From contig CALEJX010000464.1 in the NCBI GenBank assembly GCA_937898375.1, forward strand, positions 1-19,701: a stretch of DNA of 19,701 nt, in the 5' to 3' direction. Positions 12,870-19,701 of the stretch are shown here, piece by piece. The DNA is from an uncultured Ruminococcus sp. GTDB taxonomy: Bacteria; Bacillota; Clostridia; Oscillospirales; Ruminococcaceae. The position numbers were made by a program, and so were the translations under genes. Position 1 is the first letter of the stretch. Each line of letters begins with the position of its first letter. The notes under the pieces were generated by a model. It was not told where the DNA came from, made no database searches, and saw nothing but the letters and a program-made list of their open reading frames with translations.

Positions 12870-13718
12870 TTATCTATAAAAATACAAAAGTATCTCTCTC
12901 AGCAGCTTGCAGGCAAGTGCCGTTGAACGTCCCGTCTGATCGTACACAGGGGAAAGCTCGTTCACATCAAAGCCCACGATATTGAGCTTTGATACTTCCT
13001 CCACTGCAAACATAAGCTCCTTGAAAGTAACTCCGCCTGCCTCTGGAGTGCCCGTGCCTGGGAACTCTGAGGGGTCAAGAACGTCAAGGTCAAGTGTAAA
13101 GTAAACAGGCTTGCCCAGAAGCTTTTTCACTATGCTGTCAAGTCTGAAGAACCCGAACTTTTCCATAAACGTGTGCTCTTTTGCAAACTTGAACTCGTCC
13201 CTGTCGCCGCTCCTGATACCGAACTGATATATCTTTCCGTCGCCCACGATATCCCAACATCTGTGGAGCACGCAGGCATGAGATTCTTTCACACCAAGAT
13301 AATCATCTCTCAGGTCTGCATGAGCGTCAAAGTGAACGATATGCAGGTCAGGATATTTCTCTGCCACAGCTCTAACTGCACCGAGTGTAACAAGATGTTC
13401 TCCGCCTATCATGCAAGGAACTTTGCCGTCGGCAAGTATTTCTGCTGTACGGCTTTGGATATCTCTCAGTGCACCCTCTGGATTGCCAAAAGGCAGTTCA
13501 AGGTCGCCGCTGTCGAACACATTCACATCAAGCAGATCTTTGTCCTGATATGGGGAATAAGTTTCAATGCCAAAGCTCTCATTGCGCATTGCAGAGCTTG
13601 CAAATCTTGTGCCGGGTCTGAACGATGTTGTGCTGTCATATGGTGCGCCGAAAAGAACTATCTTTGCATCATCATATTCACAGTCACAGCCTATAAAGGT
13701 ATGAACATTCTTTTCCAT
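12870..13718 (-). CDS. speB: Agmatinase-type ureohydrolase
   Basis: A 282-residue enzyme of the arginase/agmatinase family, expected to hydrolyse agmatine to putrescine and urea with two manganese ions. All metal motifs are present: GGEH (105-108), DAHAD (131-135) and LDLDVLDP (209-216, Asp210 and Asp212). GTGTPEAGG and a C-terminal VGFDVNELSP are also typical. Its place after speA and speE supports a polyamine role rather than arginase or formiminoglutamase. In Thermus the equivalent enzyme acts on N1-aminopropylagmatine, and the sequence alone does not exclude that. The SpeE stop codon (TAA, 13730-13732) lies within the speB ribosome site, so the genes are coupled. Confidence 0.95.
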   Translation of the reverse strand: MEKNVHTFIGCDCEYDDAKIVLFGAPYDSTTSFRPGTRFASSAMRNESFGIETYSPYQDKDLLDVNVFDSGDLELPFGNPEGALRDIQSRTAEILADGKVPCMIGGEHLVTLGAVRAVAEKYPDLHIVHFDAHADLRDDYLGVKESHACVLHRCWDIVGDGKIYQFGIRSGDRDEFKFAKEHTFMEKFGFFRLDSIVKKLLGKPVYFTLDLDVLDPSEFPGTGTPEAGGVTFKELMFAVEEVSKLNIVGFDVNELSPVYDQTGRSTALACKLLREILLYFYR

Positions 13719-13729
13719 ACTTTTCTCCT

Positions 13730-14581
13730 TTAGTCACAGTCCTCTAGTACATCAAGGACGTAATTCGGCAGTGCGAAACAGCCCTTGTGAAGCTCTGTGT
13801 TATAATATCTTGTCTTTATGCCGAATTTTTTCCACTCTTCTGCTTTAAGGTCATAAATAGGGTGAAGATTTTTTGAAGCAAAACCAAAAAGCCAATGACC
13901 TGACGGATAGGTCGGTATATGTGTCTGATAGACCATTGAAACTGGGAACGCACTGCCTATTCTTCTATGCGTGCGCTTTACCATATCCACATAGGAATCG
14001 TAATAAGTGCTTTCATGCTGATTTATAAGTATTCCGCAATCGGTGAGCGCCTTTGAGCAGTTGCCGTAAAACTCCTTTGTGAAAAGTCCCTCTCCCGGTC
14101 CGAACGGGTCGGTGGAGTCAACTATTATAAGGTCATATTCGTTTTCCTTGCGGCGAACGAATTTTAGACCGTCCTCGATATAGAGTGTAAGTCTTGGGTC
14201 GTCAAATGCACAAGCTGTCTGTGGAAGATACTCCTTGCACACATTTACCACCTGCTCGTCTATCTCAACCATATCTATCTTTTCGATAGTATTATATCTG
14301 CAAAGCTCACGGATAGTTCCGCCGTCGCCTGCACCGATAACAAGCACTTTTTTTATCTCAGGATTGACCGCCATAGGCACTGCCGTTACCATTTCATGAT
14401 AAATGAACTCGTCCTTTTCGGTAAGCATTATAAAGCCGTCAAGAACAAGCACTCTGCCGAACTCATATGTGTCAAAAACGTCTATTTCCTGATAGTAGCT
14501 TTTTTTAGAATAAAGCTGTTTTTTTACACGAATGGTGAAATTAACATCGTCCGTATGTTTCTCAGTAAACCAAAGATCCAT
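13730..14581 (-). CDS. speE: Spermidine synthase-type aminopropyltransferase
   Basis: A 283-residue methyltransferase-fold enzyme that moves the aminopropyl group from decarboxylated AdoMet to an amine, normally putrescine. An N-terminal beta domain has VLVLDGFIMLTEKDEFIYHEM (from about 44). The nucleotide motif GAGDGG is at 83-88, followed by MVEIDEQVV (104-112), IEDGLKFVR and the catalytic DSTDPFGPGEGLF (155-167). YPSGHW and FALPNYV close the fold. A Met replaces the Gln found in many spermidine synthases (position 52); thermophile SpeE proteins known to me also have Met there, so it does not argue against activity. The acceptor could be putrescine, agmatine or spermidine. The ATG has AGGAGA 8 nt upstream. 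It lies 16 bp after speA. Confidence 0.95.
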   Translation of the reverse strand: MDLWFTEKHTDDVNFTIRVKKQLYSKKSYYQEIDVFDTYEFGRVLVLDGFIMLTEKDEFIYHEMVTAVPMAVNPEIKKVLVIGAGDGGTIRELCRYNTIEKIDMVEIDEQVVNVCKEYLPQTACAFDDPRLTLYIEDGLKFVRRKENEYDLIIVDSTDPFGPGEGLFTKEFYGNCSKALTDCGILINQHESTYYDSYVDMVKRTHRRIGSAFPVSMVYQTHIPTYPSGHWLFGFASKNLHPIYDLKAEEWKKFGIKTRYYNTELHKGCFALPNYVLDVLEDCD

Positions 14582-14597
14582 AAAATGTATCTCCTCT

Positions 14598-16058
14598 CTA
14601 TGAATTTACCACTACGTTTATGTTGTTTATCTCAAGATCCTCCGTACCTGTAAGGAAACAGCCCTTTTCTTTACAGTATGCGATATAATTAAGTATGTCG
14701 GAAGTTATCTTCTCACCAGGGGCAAGGATAGGTATTCCGGGTGGATAGCACATAACGAACTCTCCACATATCATGCCGTTGCTTTCTTCTATAGGCACAG
14801 ACTTTTTCTCGCTGTAGAAAGCTTGCTGCGGCGGTATCTCAACGATAGGGTTGATATACTCGTGATCGAACATTCCTGACGGGTCTTTTGAATAAAGCCT
14901 TTTTATCTCAGACAGAGCGGAAATAAAACGCTCTATCTCAAGTTCTCTGTCGCCTGCGGAAACTATAGCAAGGATATTTCCAATATCACCGAACTCTATC
15001 TGAATGTCATAATCGTCACGGAGAATGTCATAGACCTCAACGCCTGCAAGTCCCATGGCTCTTGTGTGAACGGAAAGCTTTGTGCTGTCAAAAGCGAAAA
15101 TATCGTCGCCGTTTTCAAGCTCCCGTCCGAAAGCGTAATAGCCGCCTATCTTGTTTATCTCTTCCCTTGCATAATCGGCATAATCAACTGCCTTTTTGAA
15201 AAGCTCCTTGCCGTTGAGCGCAAGATTTTTTCTTGCAAGGTCAAGGGATACCATAAGCAGATAAGAGCCGCTTGTGGTCTGGGTGAGGTTTATTATCTGT
15301 CTTACATAACCCTCTGAAACAGTATCAGCGCAAAGAAGAAGCGATGACTGCGTAAGGCTTCCGCCTGTTTTGTGTATTGATACCGCAGCCATATCTGCTC
15401 CAGCCGCCATTGCAGAGCAAGGCAGACCCTCACCAAAATAAAGATGAGTGCCATGTGCTTCGTCTGCAAGCACCAGCATACCATGCTCATGGGCAAGCTT
15501 GACGATACTTTTTATATCTGAGCAAATTCCGTAATAAGTCGGGTTGTTCACCAAAACAGCCTTTGCGTCAGGGTTTTCCTTGATAGCTTTTTCAACGTCC
15601 TTAACTGACATTCCAAGAGGTATTCCAAGCTGTTTGTTAGTGCCGGGGTTTACATAAACAGGTATAGCACCGCACACAACAAGTGCATTGATAGCGCTTC
15701 TGTGAACGTTTCTCGGCATTATTATCTTGTCCCCTGCCTTGCAGCTTGCAAATATCATTGTCTGAACTGCGGCAGTAGTGCCGTTTACGATGAAGAAAGC
15801 GTGCTTTGCACCAAAAGCCTCGGCGGCAAGCATTTCAGCGTCCTTTATTACAGAAACAGGGTGGCAGAGATTGTCAAGGGGCTTCATAGAGTTCACGTCG
15901 CACTTCAGGCAATCCACGCCCAAAAAGTCACGAAGCTCTTTATTCATTCTTCCGCCCTTGTGACCAGGTACGTCAAGACGCACCACTCTGTTTCTCATAT
16001 GTTTTTTCAAAGCCTCATACACAGGTGCGTTATTCTGTGTCAAGTTCAAATCTATCAC
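14598..16058 (-). CDS. speA: Arginine decarboxylase, aspartate-aminotransferase fold
   Basis: A 486-residue PLP enzyme of the Orn/Lys/Arg decarboxylase group I, Bacillus SpeA type. It decarboxylates arginine to agmatine. Motifs are RLDVPGHKGG (27-36), NGTTAAVQ (92-99), MPRNVHRSAINAL (114-126), LADEAHGTH (197-205) and the PLP lysine Lys230 in SIHKTGGSLTQSS; a C-terminal PPGIPILAPGE is also typical. Lysine or ornithine decarboxylase activity cannot be excluded by motifs, but the agmatinase two genes downstream favours arginine. The GTG at 16058 has AAGG only 2 nt away. A TTG at 16049 would have better spacing (11 nt), so the protein may start at residue 4. It lies 10 bp after speD. Confidence 0.94.
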   Translation of the reverse strand: MIDLNLTQNNAPVYEALKKHMRNRVVRLDVPGHKGGRMNKELRDFLGVDCLKCDVNSMKPLDNLCHPVSVIKDAEMLAAEAFGAKHAFFIVNGTTAAVQTMIFASCKAGDKIIMPRNVHRSAINALVVCGAIPVYVNPGTNKQLGIPLGMSVKDVEKAIKENPDAKAVLVNNPTYYGICSDIKSIVKLAHEHGMLVLADEAHGTHLYFGEGLPCSAMAAGADMAAVSIHKTGGSLTQSSLLLCADTVSEGYVRQIINLTQTTSGSYLLMVSLDLARKNLALNGKELFKKAVDYADYAREEINKIGGYYAFGRELENGDDIFAFDSTKLSVHTRAMGLAGVEVYDILRDDYDIQIEFGDIGNILAIVSAGDRELEIERFISALSEIKRLYSKDPSGMFDHEYINPIVEIPPQQAFYSEKKSVPIEESNGMICGEFVMCYPPGIPILAPGEKITSDILNYIAYCKEKGCFLTGTEDLEINNINVVVNS

Positions 16059-16068
16059 TACCTTATCA

Positions 16069-16881
16069 TCAGTATATGTTCATGCCGCTGTATATCTCGA
16101 TCATTTCACGGCGCAGACTATCTGTGATGTCAAGCCTTTGCTTCGGCGTAAGCTCATATACGTCCTGCTTGAACAGATAATTCTGCAAGTCGATATCCTT
16201 GATGAGAAGCTTGGTATGGAAAATGTTTGACTGATAAACATTGACGTCTATTGCGTCATATTTAGTCAGCGTATTCTTGTCGATATAATCCTGAATAGAA
16301 GTTATCTTATGGTCGATAAAAAACTTCTTTCCAAGAACGTCACGGGTAAAGCCTCTTACACGATAGTCGATAGTAATGATATCAGAATCAAAGCTGCCGA
16401 TAAGATAATTCAGTGCGTTCAGCGGAGAGATAGTTCCGCAGGTGGAAACGTCTATATCCACTCTGAATGTGGAAATAGCATTGTCAGGGTGATATTCAGG
16501 GAATGTGTGAACGGTAACATGGCTCTTGTCGAGGTGAGCATGTATCATCTCAGGCACGTCACCGCCTATTTTACCCTGATTGCACGAGGGGTCGATACTG
16601 TCCTCGTCAAGGGCTTTTTCCGCAATAAGCACGTTCACAGACGCACCCTGCGGCTCATAATCCTGTTTTGATATATTAAGTATCCTTGCGCCTATCATTT
16701 CTGTAACATCGCAAAGAATTTTTGTAAGCCTTTCTGAATTATACTGCTCATCGATATAAGCGATATACTCCTTTTGTTCTCTTTCAGTTTTGGCATAACA
16801 TACATCATATATGTTAAAGCTAAGGGTCTTGGTTAGATTATTAAAACCATACAAAGAAAGCTTCTGCTCCAACCCTAACAT
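16069..16881 (-). CDS. speD: S-adenosylmethionine decarboxylase proenzyme, E. coli type
   Basis: A 270-residue pyruvoyl enzyme that decarboxylates AdoMet to supply the aminopropyl donor for SpeE. It matches the long E. coli class closely. The self-cleavage site is in LDKSHVTVHTFPEYHP, where Ser120 (numbered from ATG 16881) becomes the pyruvoyl group. FRVDIDVSTCGTISPLNALNYLIG, ITIDYRVRGFTRD, FIDHKITSIQDYI and VNVYQSNIFHTK follow. It is not the short Bacillus/Thermotoga class of about 125 residues. A GTG at 16884 directly precedes the ATG; I chose ATG 16881 because AAAGGA lies 6 nt upstream. It is the first gene of the polyamine operon. Confidence 0.97.
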   Translation of the reverse strand: MLGLEQKLSLYGFNNLTKTLSFNIYDVCYAKTEREQKEYIAYIDEQYNSERLTKILCDVTEMIGARILNISKQDYEPQGASVNVLIAEKALDEDSIDPSCNQGKIGGDVPEMIHAHLDKSHVTVHTFPEYHPDNAISTFRVDIDVSTCGTISPLNALNYLIGSFDSDIITIDYRVRGFTRDVLGKKFFIDHKITSIQDYIDKNTLTKYDAIDVNVYQSNIFHTKLLIKDIDLQNYLFKQDVYELTPKQRLDITDSLRREMIEIYSGMNIY

Positions 16882-16884
16882 CAC

Positions 16885-17052
16885 CCGTCCTTTCGGATAA
16901 AATAATCAGCCTATCAAGACTAAAATTATAGACTTGTTTTCATTATACCACATATCGATCAAAAAGTACATAGTTTTACGCACTTTTTTCATATTTTTTT
17001 ATTAAGCATGGCTTATATTTATAGCGTATGTGCGGCAATAAAATAAAAAAGG
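16885..17052. other. Divergent intergenic region, speD and ABC-F
   Basis: The AT-rich gap continues through the ABC-F promoter to 17114 (about 230 bp). It contains the speD promoter and several A/T tracts, with no riboswitch-like fold that I can recognise. The speD leader is only about 55 nt. Confidence 0.6.
16942..16947 (-). promoter_or_regulatory. Polyamine operon promoter, extended -10
   Basis: The minus-strand TATAAT is preceded by TGG, giving an extended -10. The -35 region at 17-bp spacing (TGTACT, 16965-16970) is poor, so the site may depend on the extended -10 or on an activator. It lies 60 bp upstream of speD. Confidence 0.6.
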
Positions 17053-17081
17053 TTGAAATCAAGAAAAAAATAGTGTATAAT
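17053..17081 (+). promoter_or_regulatory. ABC-F gene promoter
   Basis: The -35 is TTGAAA (17053-17058) and the -10 is TATAAT (17076-17081), with a 17-bp spacer. The leader would be only about 27 nt, too short for the peptide-based attenuators seen in front of many antibiotic-resistance ABC-F genes. Confidence 0.8.
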
Positions 17082-17114
17082 AAGTTCTGATAATTGTTAC
17101 AGGAGAAATATGCA

Positions 17115-19058
17115 ATGTTATTAAATGTTGAACATCTTTACAAATATTTCAATGGGCAGGCACTGCTCAAGGATATAAATTTCACAGTTGAGGACAGAGA
17201 AGCCGTTGGTCTTATAGGCGTGAACGGCTGCGGCAAGTCGACCCTGCTCAACATAATCACCGGCAGTGAAGGCTTTGACAAGACCCCCGAGGGGCTAGGC
17301 TCTGTGAATATCGCAGGCAAGGCTTCCATTGGCTTTTTAAGGCAGAACAGCGGACTTAATTCTGAGCTTACCATAGGTGAGGAAATGAAGAACGCTTTTG
17401 CTCCCCTACTTGAAACTTTGGAGAAAATGAAAGTTCTTGAAAAGAAAATGGCAGAGGGCGGCGATATCGACAGCATAAGCCATGAATACGCCGAGCTATC
17501 TTCATACTTTGAGGCTCGTGACGGCTATAGGATAGATGTAAAAATAAAGCAGGTGCTTAACGGCATGGGCTTCGGCTCAACGCCTACAGACAGGGTCATT
17601 TCTACCCTTTCAGGCGGCGAGAAAACACGTCTTGCGCTGGCGAAACTTCTTCTTGAAGAACCAAATCTGCTTATACTTGACGAGCCTACCAATCACCTTG
17701 ATTTTGAAACGCTCATGTGGCTTGAGGACTATCTTAAAGGCTACAAGGGTGCGATCATCATAGTTTCCCACGACAGATATTTTCTAAACAAGGTCTGTAC
17801 GAGGATATGCGAGATAGAGCAAGGCAGGCTCACATCATATCGTGGCGACTATTCTTCCTATCTTGTGCAAAAGCAAATGAACTCAGAGCGTCAGCTTAAA
17901 GAATATGAAGCTCAGCAGAAAGAGATTGCAAAGCTGGATGACTATGTTGCAAAAAATCTCGTTAGGGCTTCCACATCAAAAATGGCGAAGTCAAGACAGC
18001 ATATGCTTGATCGTATCAAGCGTATTGACAAGCCGCTTATGTACACAAAACCGCCGAAGATAAAGCTTGAATATGATATCGAACCAACAAAGGATATCGT
18101 AAGAGTTGTGGATTGTCCGCTGGTAGTCGGCGAGGGTGCTGACAAAAAAGTGCTAATAAAGTCTCTTACCATGAACGTTCGCCGCGGCGAACACGTCGCC
18201 ATAATTGGTGCAAATGGTATCGGAAAGACCTCTATACTTAAGCTTATCCAAGGGATTATCCCACACGAAGGCGGAAATATAAGCTGGGGCGGAAACGTGA
18301 AGATATCCTACTTTGAGCAGGAACACGCTATACTTAACCCACATAAGACAGTGCTTGAAGAAATAATGGACAGATATCCAAGGCTTTCTGAACAGCAGGC
18401 AAGAAACGTGCTGGGCGCAGTTCTGCTTACAGGTGAAAATGTTTTCAAGCCTATCTCTGTTCTCAGTGGTGGAGAAAGAGCGAAGCTTTGTTTTGCTATA
18501 ATGGCGCTCAACCGTGGAAATGTGCTTGTGCTTGACGAGCCGACAAACCACCTTGACCTAAGCACAAAAGAAGTGCTGGAGGACGCTTTGGCAGAGTTTG
18601 GCGGAACGATAATTCTTGTATCTCATGACAGATACCTGCTCAACAAGGTGGCAAGCAGGATAATCGAGGTTAAGCATGACGAGGTGAACTCATATGAGGG
18701 CAACTTTGACGCATACAGCGATGCGGTAAACGCTGCCCGTCAGCTTAAGGCGCAGAGCGAAGCTGAGATAAAGCGTGCTGAGGAGGAAAAAGCATACAAA
18801 GAGAATAAGGCAAGGCAATACCGCAGCAAAGAACAGCGTGCCACCGACGCACAGAAGCGCAATCGCATAAGAGAGCTTGAAAAGGAGATCGAGGATACGG
18901 AAGTTCTGATATTTGAACTTGAAAATGCCATATCTGACCCTGAGATAGCTTCCGACTATAGCAAAATGAGTGAGAAATGCAAAGAGCTTGAAGAAGCCAA
19001 GACCGCCCTTGACCAGAAAATGGACGAGTGGGCTGAGCTTTCCGACCAGCTTTCATAA
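17115..19058 (+). CDS. ABC-F family ribosome-associated ATPase (YdiF/Uup-like)
   Basis: A 647-residue cytoplasmic protein with two ABC ATPase domains in tandem and no membrane segment. It is of the ABC-F type that binds the ribosomal E site and acts on stalled or idle ribosomes. Domain 1 has Walker A GVNGCGKST (35-43), signature LSGGE (165-169) and Walker B LLILDEPTNHLD (from 185). The inter-domain linker, with the tRNA-interacting helices, is at about 250-320. Domain 2 has GANGIGKTS (365-373), LSGGE (450-454) and LVLDEPTNHLD (from 471). A charged coiled-coil C-terminal domain (about 540-645) resembles Uup/YdiF. Start choice: a TTG at 17094 precedes the ribosome site, whereas ATG 17115 has AGGAG 9 nt upstream. 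With a constitutive-looking promoter and short leader, I infer a housekeeping role rather than antibiotic resistance. Confidence 0.93.
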   Translation: MLLNVEHLYKYFNGQALLKDINFTVEDREAVGLIGVNGCGKSTLLNIITGSEGFDKTPEGLGSVNIAGKASIGFLRQNSGLNSELTIGEEMKNAFAPLLETLEKMKVLEKKMAEGGDIDSISHEYAELSSYFEARDGYRIDVKIKQVLNGMGFGSTPTDRVISTLSGGEKTRLALAKLLLEEPNLLILDEPTNHLDFETLMWLEDYLKGYKGAIIIVSHDRYFLNKVCTRICEIEQGRLTSYRGDYSSYLVQKQMNSERQLKEYEAQQKEIAKLDDYVAKNLVRASTSKMAKSRQHMLDRIKRIDKPLMYTKPPKIKLEYDIEPTKDIVRVVDCPLVVGEGADKKVLIKSLTMNVRRGEHVAIIGANGIGKTSILKLIQGIIPHEGGNISWGGNVKISYFEQEHAILNPHKTVLEEIMDRYPRLSEQQARNVLGAVLLTGENVFKPISVLSGGERAKLCFAIMALNRGNVLVLDEPTNHLDLSTKEVLEDALAEFGGTIILVSHDRYLLNKVASRIIEVKHDEVNSYEGNFDAYSDAVNAARQLKAQSEAEIKRAEEEKAYKENKARQYRSKEQRATDAQKRNRIRELEKEIEDTEVLIFELENAISDPEIASDYSKMSEKCKELEEAKTALDQKMDEWAELSDQLS

Positions 19059-19065
19059 ACAAAAT

Positions 19066-19095
19066 TTCACATAAGACACCCCTTATGAGTATAAT
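19066..19095 (+). promoter_or_regulatory. Promoter nested in the hairpin before the MecA-like gene
   Basis: The -35 is TTCACA (19066-19071, five of six consensus) and the -10 is TATAAT (19090-19095), with an 18-bp spacer. The left arm of the downstream hairpin lies wholly in this spacer, so RNA started here would lack it. Confidence 0.6.
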
Positions 19096-19131
19096 GATAC
19101 AGCGCAGGCTGACATTGTACATAAGGGGTGT
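19076..19131 (+). promoter_or_regulatory. Ribosome-site-sequestering hairpin / terminator-like element
   Basis: Perfect 12-bp arms, ACACCCCTTATG (19076-19087) and CATAAGGGGTGT (19120-19131), can extend by a G-U and an A-U pair, around a 32-nt loop. The right arm contains AAGGGG (19123-19128), the ribosome site of the MecA-like gene, and is followed by TTGTTTT. Read-through RNA from the ABC-F gene would therefore hide the site, or terminate weakly. The structure is seen in the sequence; the function is inferred. Confidence 0.7.
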
Positions 19132-19136
19132 TTGTT

Positions 19137-19673
19137 TTGGAGATAAAAAGGCTGTCAGAGCTTGAAATAAAAATAATCCTCAACGAAAAAGATATGCGGA
19201 TAATGAACATTTCTTTTACAGATTTCGAGAAAAACAGCCCTAGAAGCGAGGAATTTCTGTCCGAGCTTATGTTCATTCTCAGAGAGACAGGGCTTATAAA
19301 AATATCTGAGGGGAACATTGAGGTGGATGTAGCGCTAACAGGTGCAGGCACGATAAACATATATTTCAGGCTTCCGAAAGGGGAAACACGCCGCACCACA
19401 GAACTTGCCATAATCGCCGCCGACCCTGACGAGCTTATATCAAAAGCCGCCGAGATACACAAGTCATATGCCGACAAAATAACGAAAAACGGTCTCTATG
19501 AGCTTCCAAGTGGCCACGCTCTTATCTTCACCATAGGTTATGCACACTCGACTGTTGCAAAAAAAGCTCAGCTGAAAGCCTGCACTGCTGACAGCGTTCT
19601 TATAAATAAAATAAAGGAGTACAGCCCTTTGGTGAGCGATACTCCTTTTGATAAACTAAATTTTCTCTCTTAA
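19137..19673 (+). CDS. MecA-like ClpC adaptor (probable)
   Basis: A 178-residue soluble protein with a MecA-like plan. Its N-terminus (MEIKRLSELEIKIILNEKDM, then FEKNSPRSEEFLSELMFIL) matches the small N-terminal MecA domain that holds substrates. The C-terminal half (DPDELISKAAEI, GLYELPSGHALIFTIGY, a last helix VLINKIKEYSPLV) matches the ClpC-binding domain only loosely. MecA delivers proteins to the ClpC protease and represses competence in Bacillus. Start choice: GTG 19128 lies within the ribosome site itself, whereas TTG 19137 has AAGGGG 8 nt upstream. It is shorter than Bacillus MecA (about 218 residues) because the acidic linker is reduced. The family assignment is by eye and moderate. 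Confidence 0.75.
   Translation: MEIKRLSELEIKIILNEKDMRIMNISFTDFEKNSPRSEEFLSELMFILRETGLIKISEGNIEVDVALTGAGTINIYFRLPKGETRRTTELAIIAADPDELISKAAEIHKSYADKITKNGLYELPSGHALIFTIGYAHSTVAKKAQLKACTADSVLINKIKEYSPLVSDTPFDKLNFLS
19613..19648 (-). terminator. Possible terminator inside the MecA-like gene for a convergent gene
   Basis: Arms AAAGGAGTA (19613-19621) and TACTCCTTT (19640-19648) form a 9-bp stem with an 18-nt loop. On the minus strand the stem is followed by an AT-rich tail (ATTTTATTTAT). It lies 7 bp past a candidate minus-strand stop at 19656, so it may end a gene entering from the right. Confidence 0.45.
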
Positions 19674-19701
19674 AAGCTTTACAGCTTCTGCCATATCTTC
19701 T
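19656..19701 (-). CDS. Possible C-terminal end of a convergent gene
   Basis: The minus strand is open from the right edge to a TAG at 19656-19658 and reads EDMAEAVKLLREKI, an ordinary-looking amphipathic C-terminal helix. It would overlap the MecA-like gene by 18 bp tail to tail. A terminator-like hairpin just beyond the stop supports it. Fifteen codons are too few to identify a family, and the frame could be open by chance. Confidence 0.4.
   Translation of the reverse strand, partial: EDMAEAVKLLREKI

Noticed and set aside
13173..13733. Plus-strand open frame of 186 codons opposite speB
   Set aside because: It is antisense to metal-binding motifs of the ureohydrolase; the composition is shadow-like and there is no start signal.
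9398..16884. Toxin-antitoxin pair (barstar-like protein as antitoxin)
   Set aside because: No RNase or toxin-like gene is present next to it; both neighbours are a UPF0145 protein and a metabolic enzyme.
16882..16941. Polyamine- or SAM-responsive riboswitch before speD
   Set aside because: The leader is about 55 nt, AT-rich and without a recognisable conserved aptamer fold.
17053..17114. Antibiotic-resistance attenuator in front of the ABC-F gene
   Set aside because: The leader from the consensus promoter is only about 27 nt, with no leader peptide and no hairpin pair.

Overview
The window looks like chromosome from a low-GC Gram-positive anaerobe of the class Clostridia, most likely a Ruminococcus-type member of the Oscillospiraceae. 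This is an inference from protein style: scpAB beside ytfI/ytfJ-like genes, a C4 zinc-type L28, an LtaS-type enzyme, carboxyspermidine enzymes typical of gut Clostridia, strong AGGAGG ribosome sites and textbook sigma-A promoters. I saw no IS element, phage gene, CRISPR array, tRNA or rRNA.

Layout. (1) 1-5401, minus strand: one operon read from a promoter at 5373-5401. Its order is M50 site-2-type protease, scpA, scpB, DUF2953 (ytfI-like), ytfJ/gerW, D-Ala-D-Ala carboxypeptidase, and the start of an rluB-type pseudouridine synthase that runs off the left edge. It joins chromosome segregation, envelope and sporulation-associated functions. (2) 5483-5801, plus: rpmB with its own promoter and terminator. 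(3) 5866-8322, minus: an LTA-synthase-type sulfatase-fold enzyme with two candidate promoters. (4) 8496-9395, plus: a Cof-type HAD phosphatase ending in a bidirectional terminator. (5) 9398-16947, minus: a ten-gene polyamine operon, speD-speA-speE-speB-CASDH-four small genes-CASDC. (6) 17053-19058, plus: an ABC-F ATPase. (7) 19066-19673, plus: a MecA-like adaptor whose ribosome site lies in a hairpin that also contains a promoter. A short convergent 3' end is possible at the right edge.

How the genes work together. Region 5 encodes arginine to agmatine (SpeA) and agmatine to putrescine (SpeB). It then encodes two different ways of adding the aminopropyl group: decarboxylated AdoMet (SpeD + SpeE), and aspartate semialdehyde through carboxyspermidine (CASDH + CASDC). 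Between CASDH and CASDC sit four tightly packed small genes: an LSm/SH3-like small barrel candidate, a two-helix membrane protein, a YbjQ/UPF0145 protein and a degenerate barstar-like protein. They share the transcript but have no known polyamine role, and they are the best candidate here for something undescribed. The second main observation is the nested promoter/hairpin in front of the MecA-like gene. It should let only locally initiated transcripts be translated well, while read-through from the ABC-F gene is silenced.
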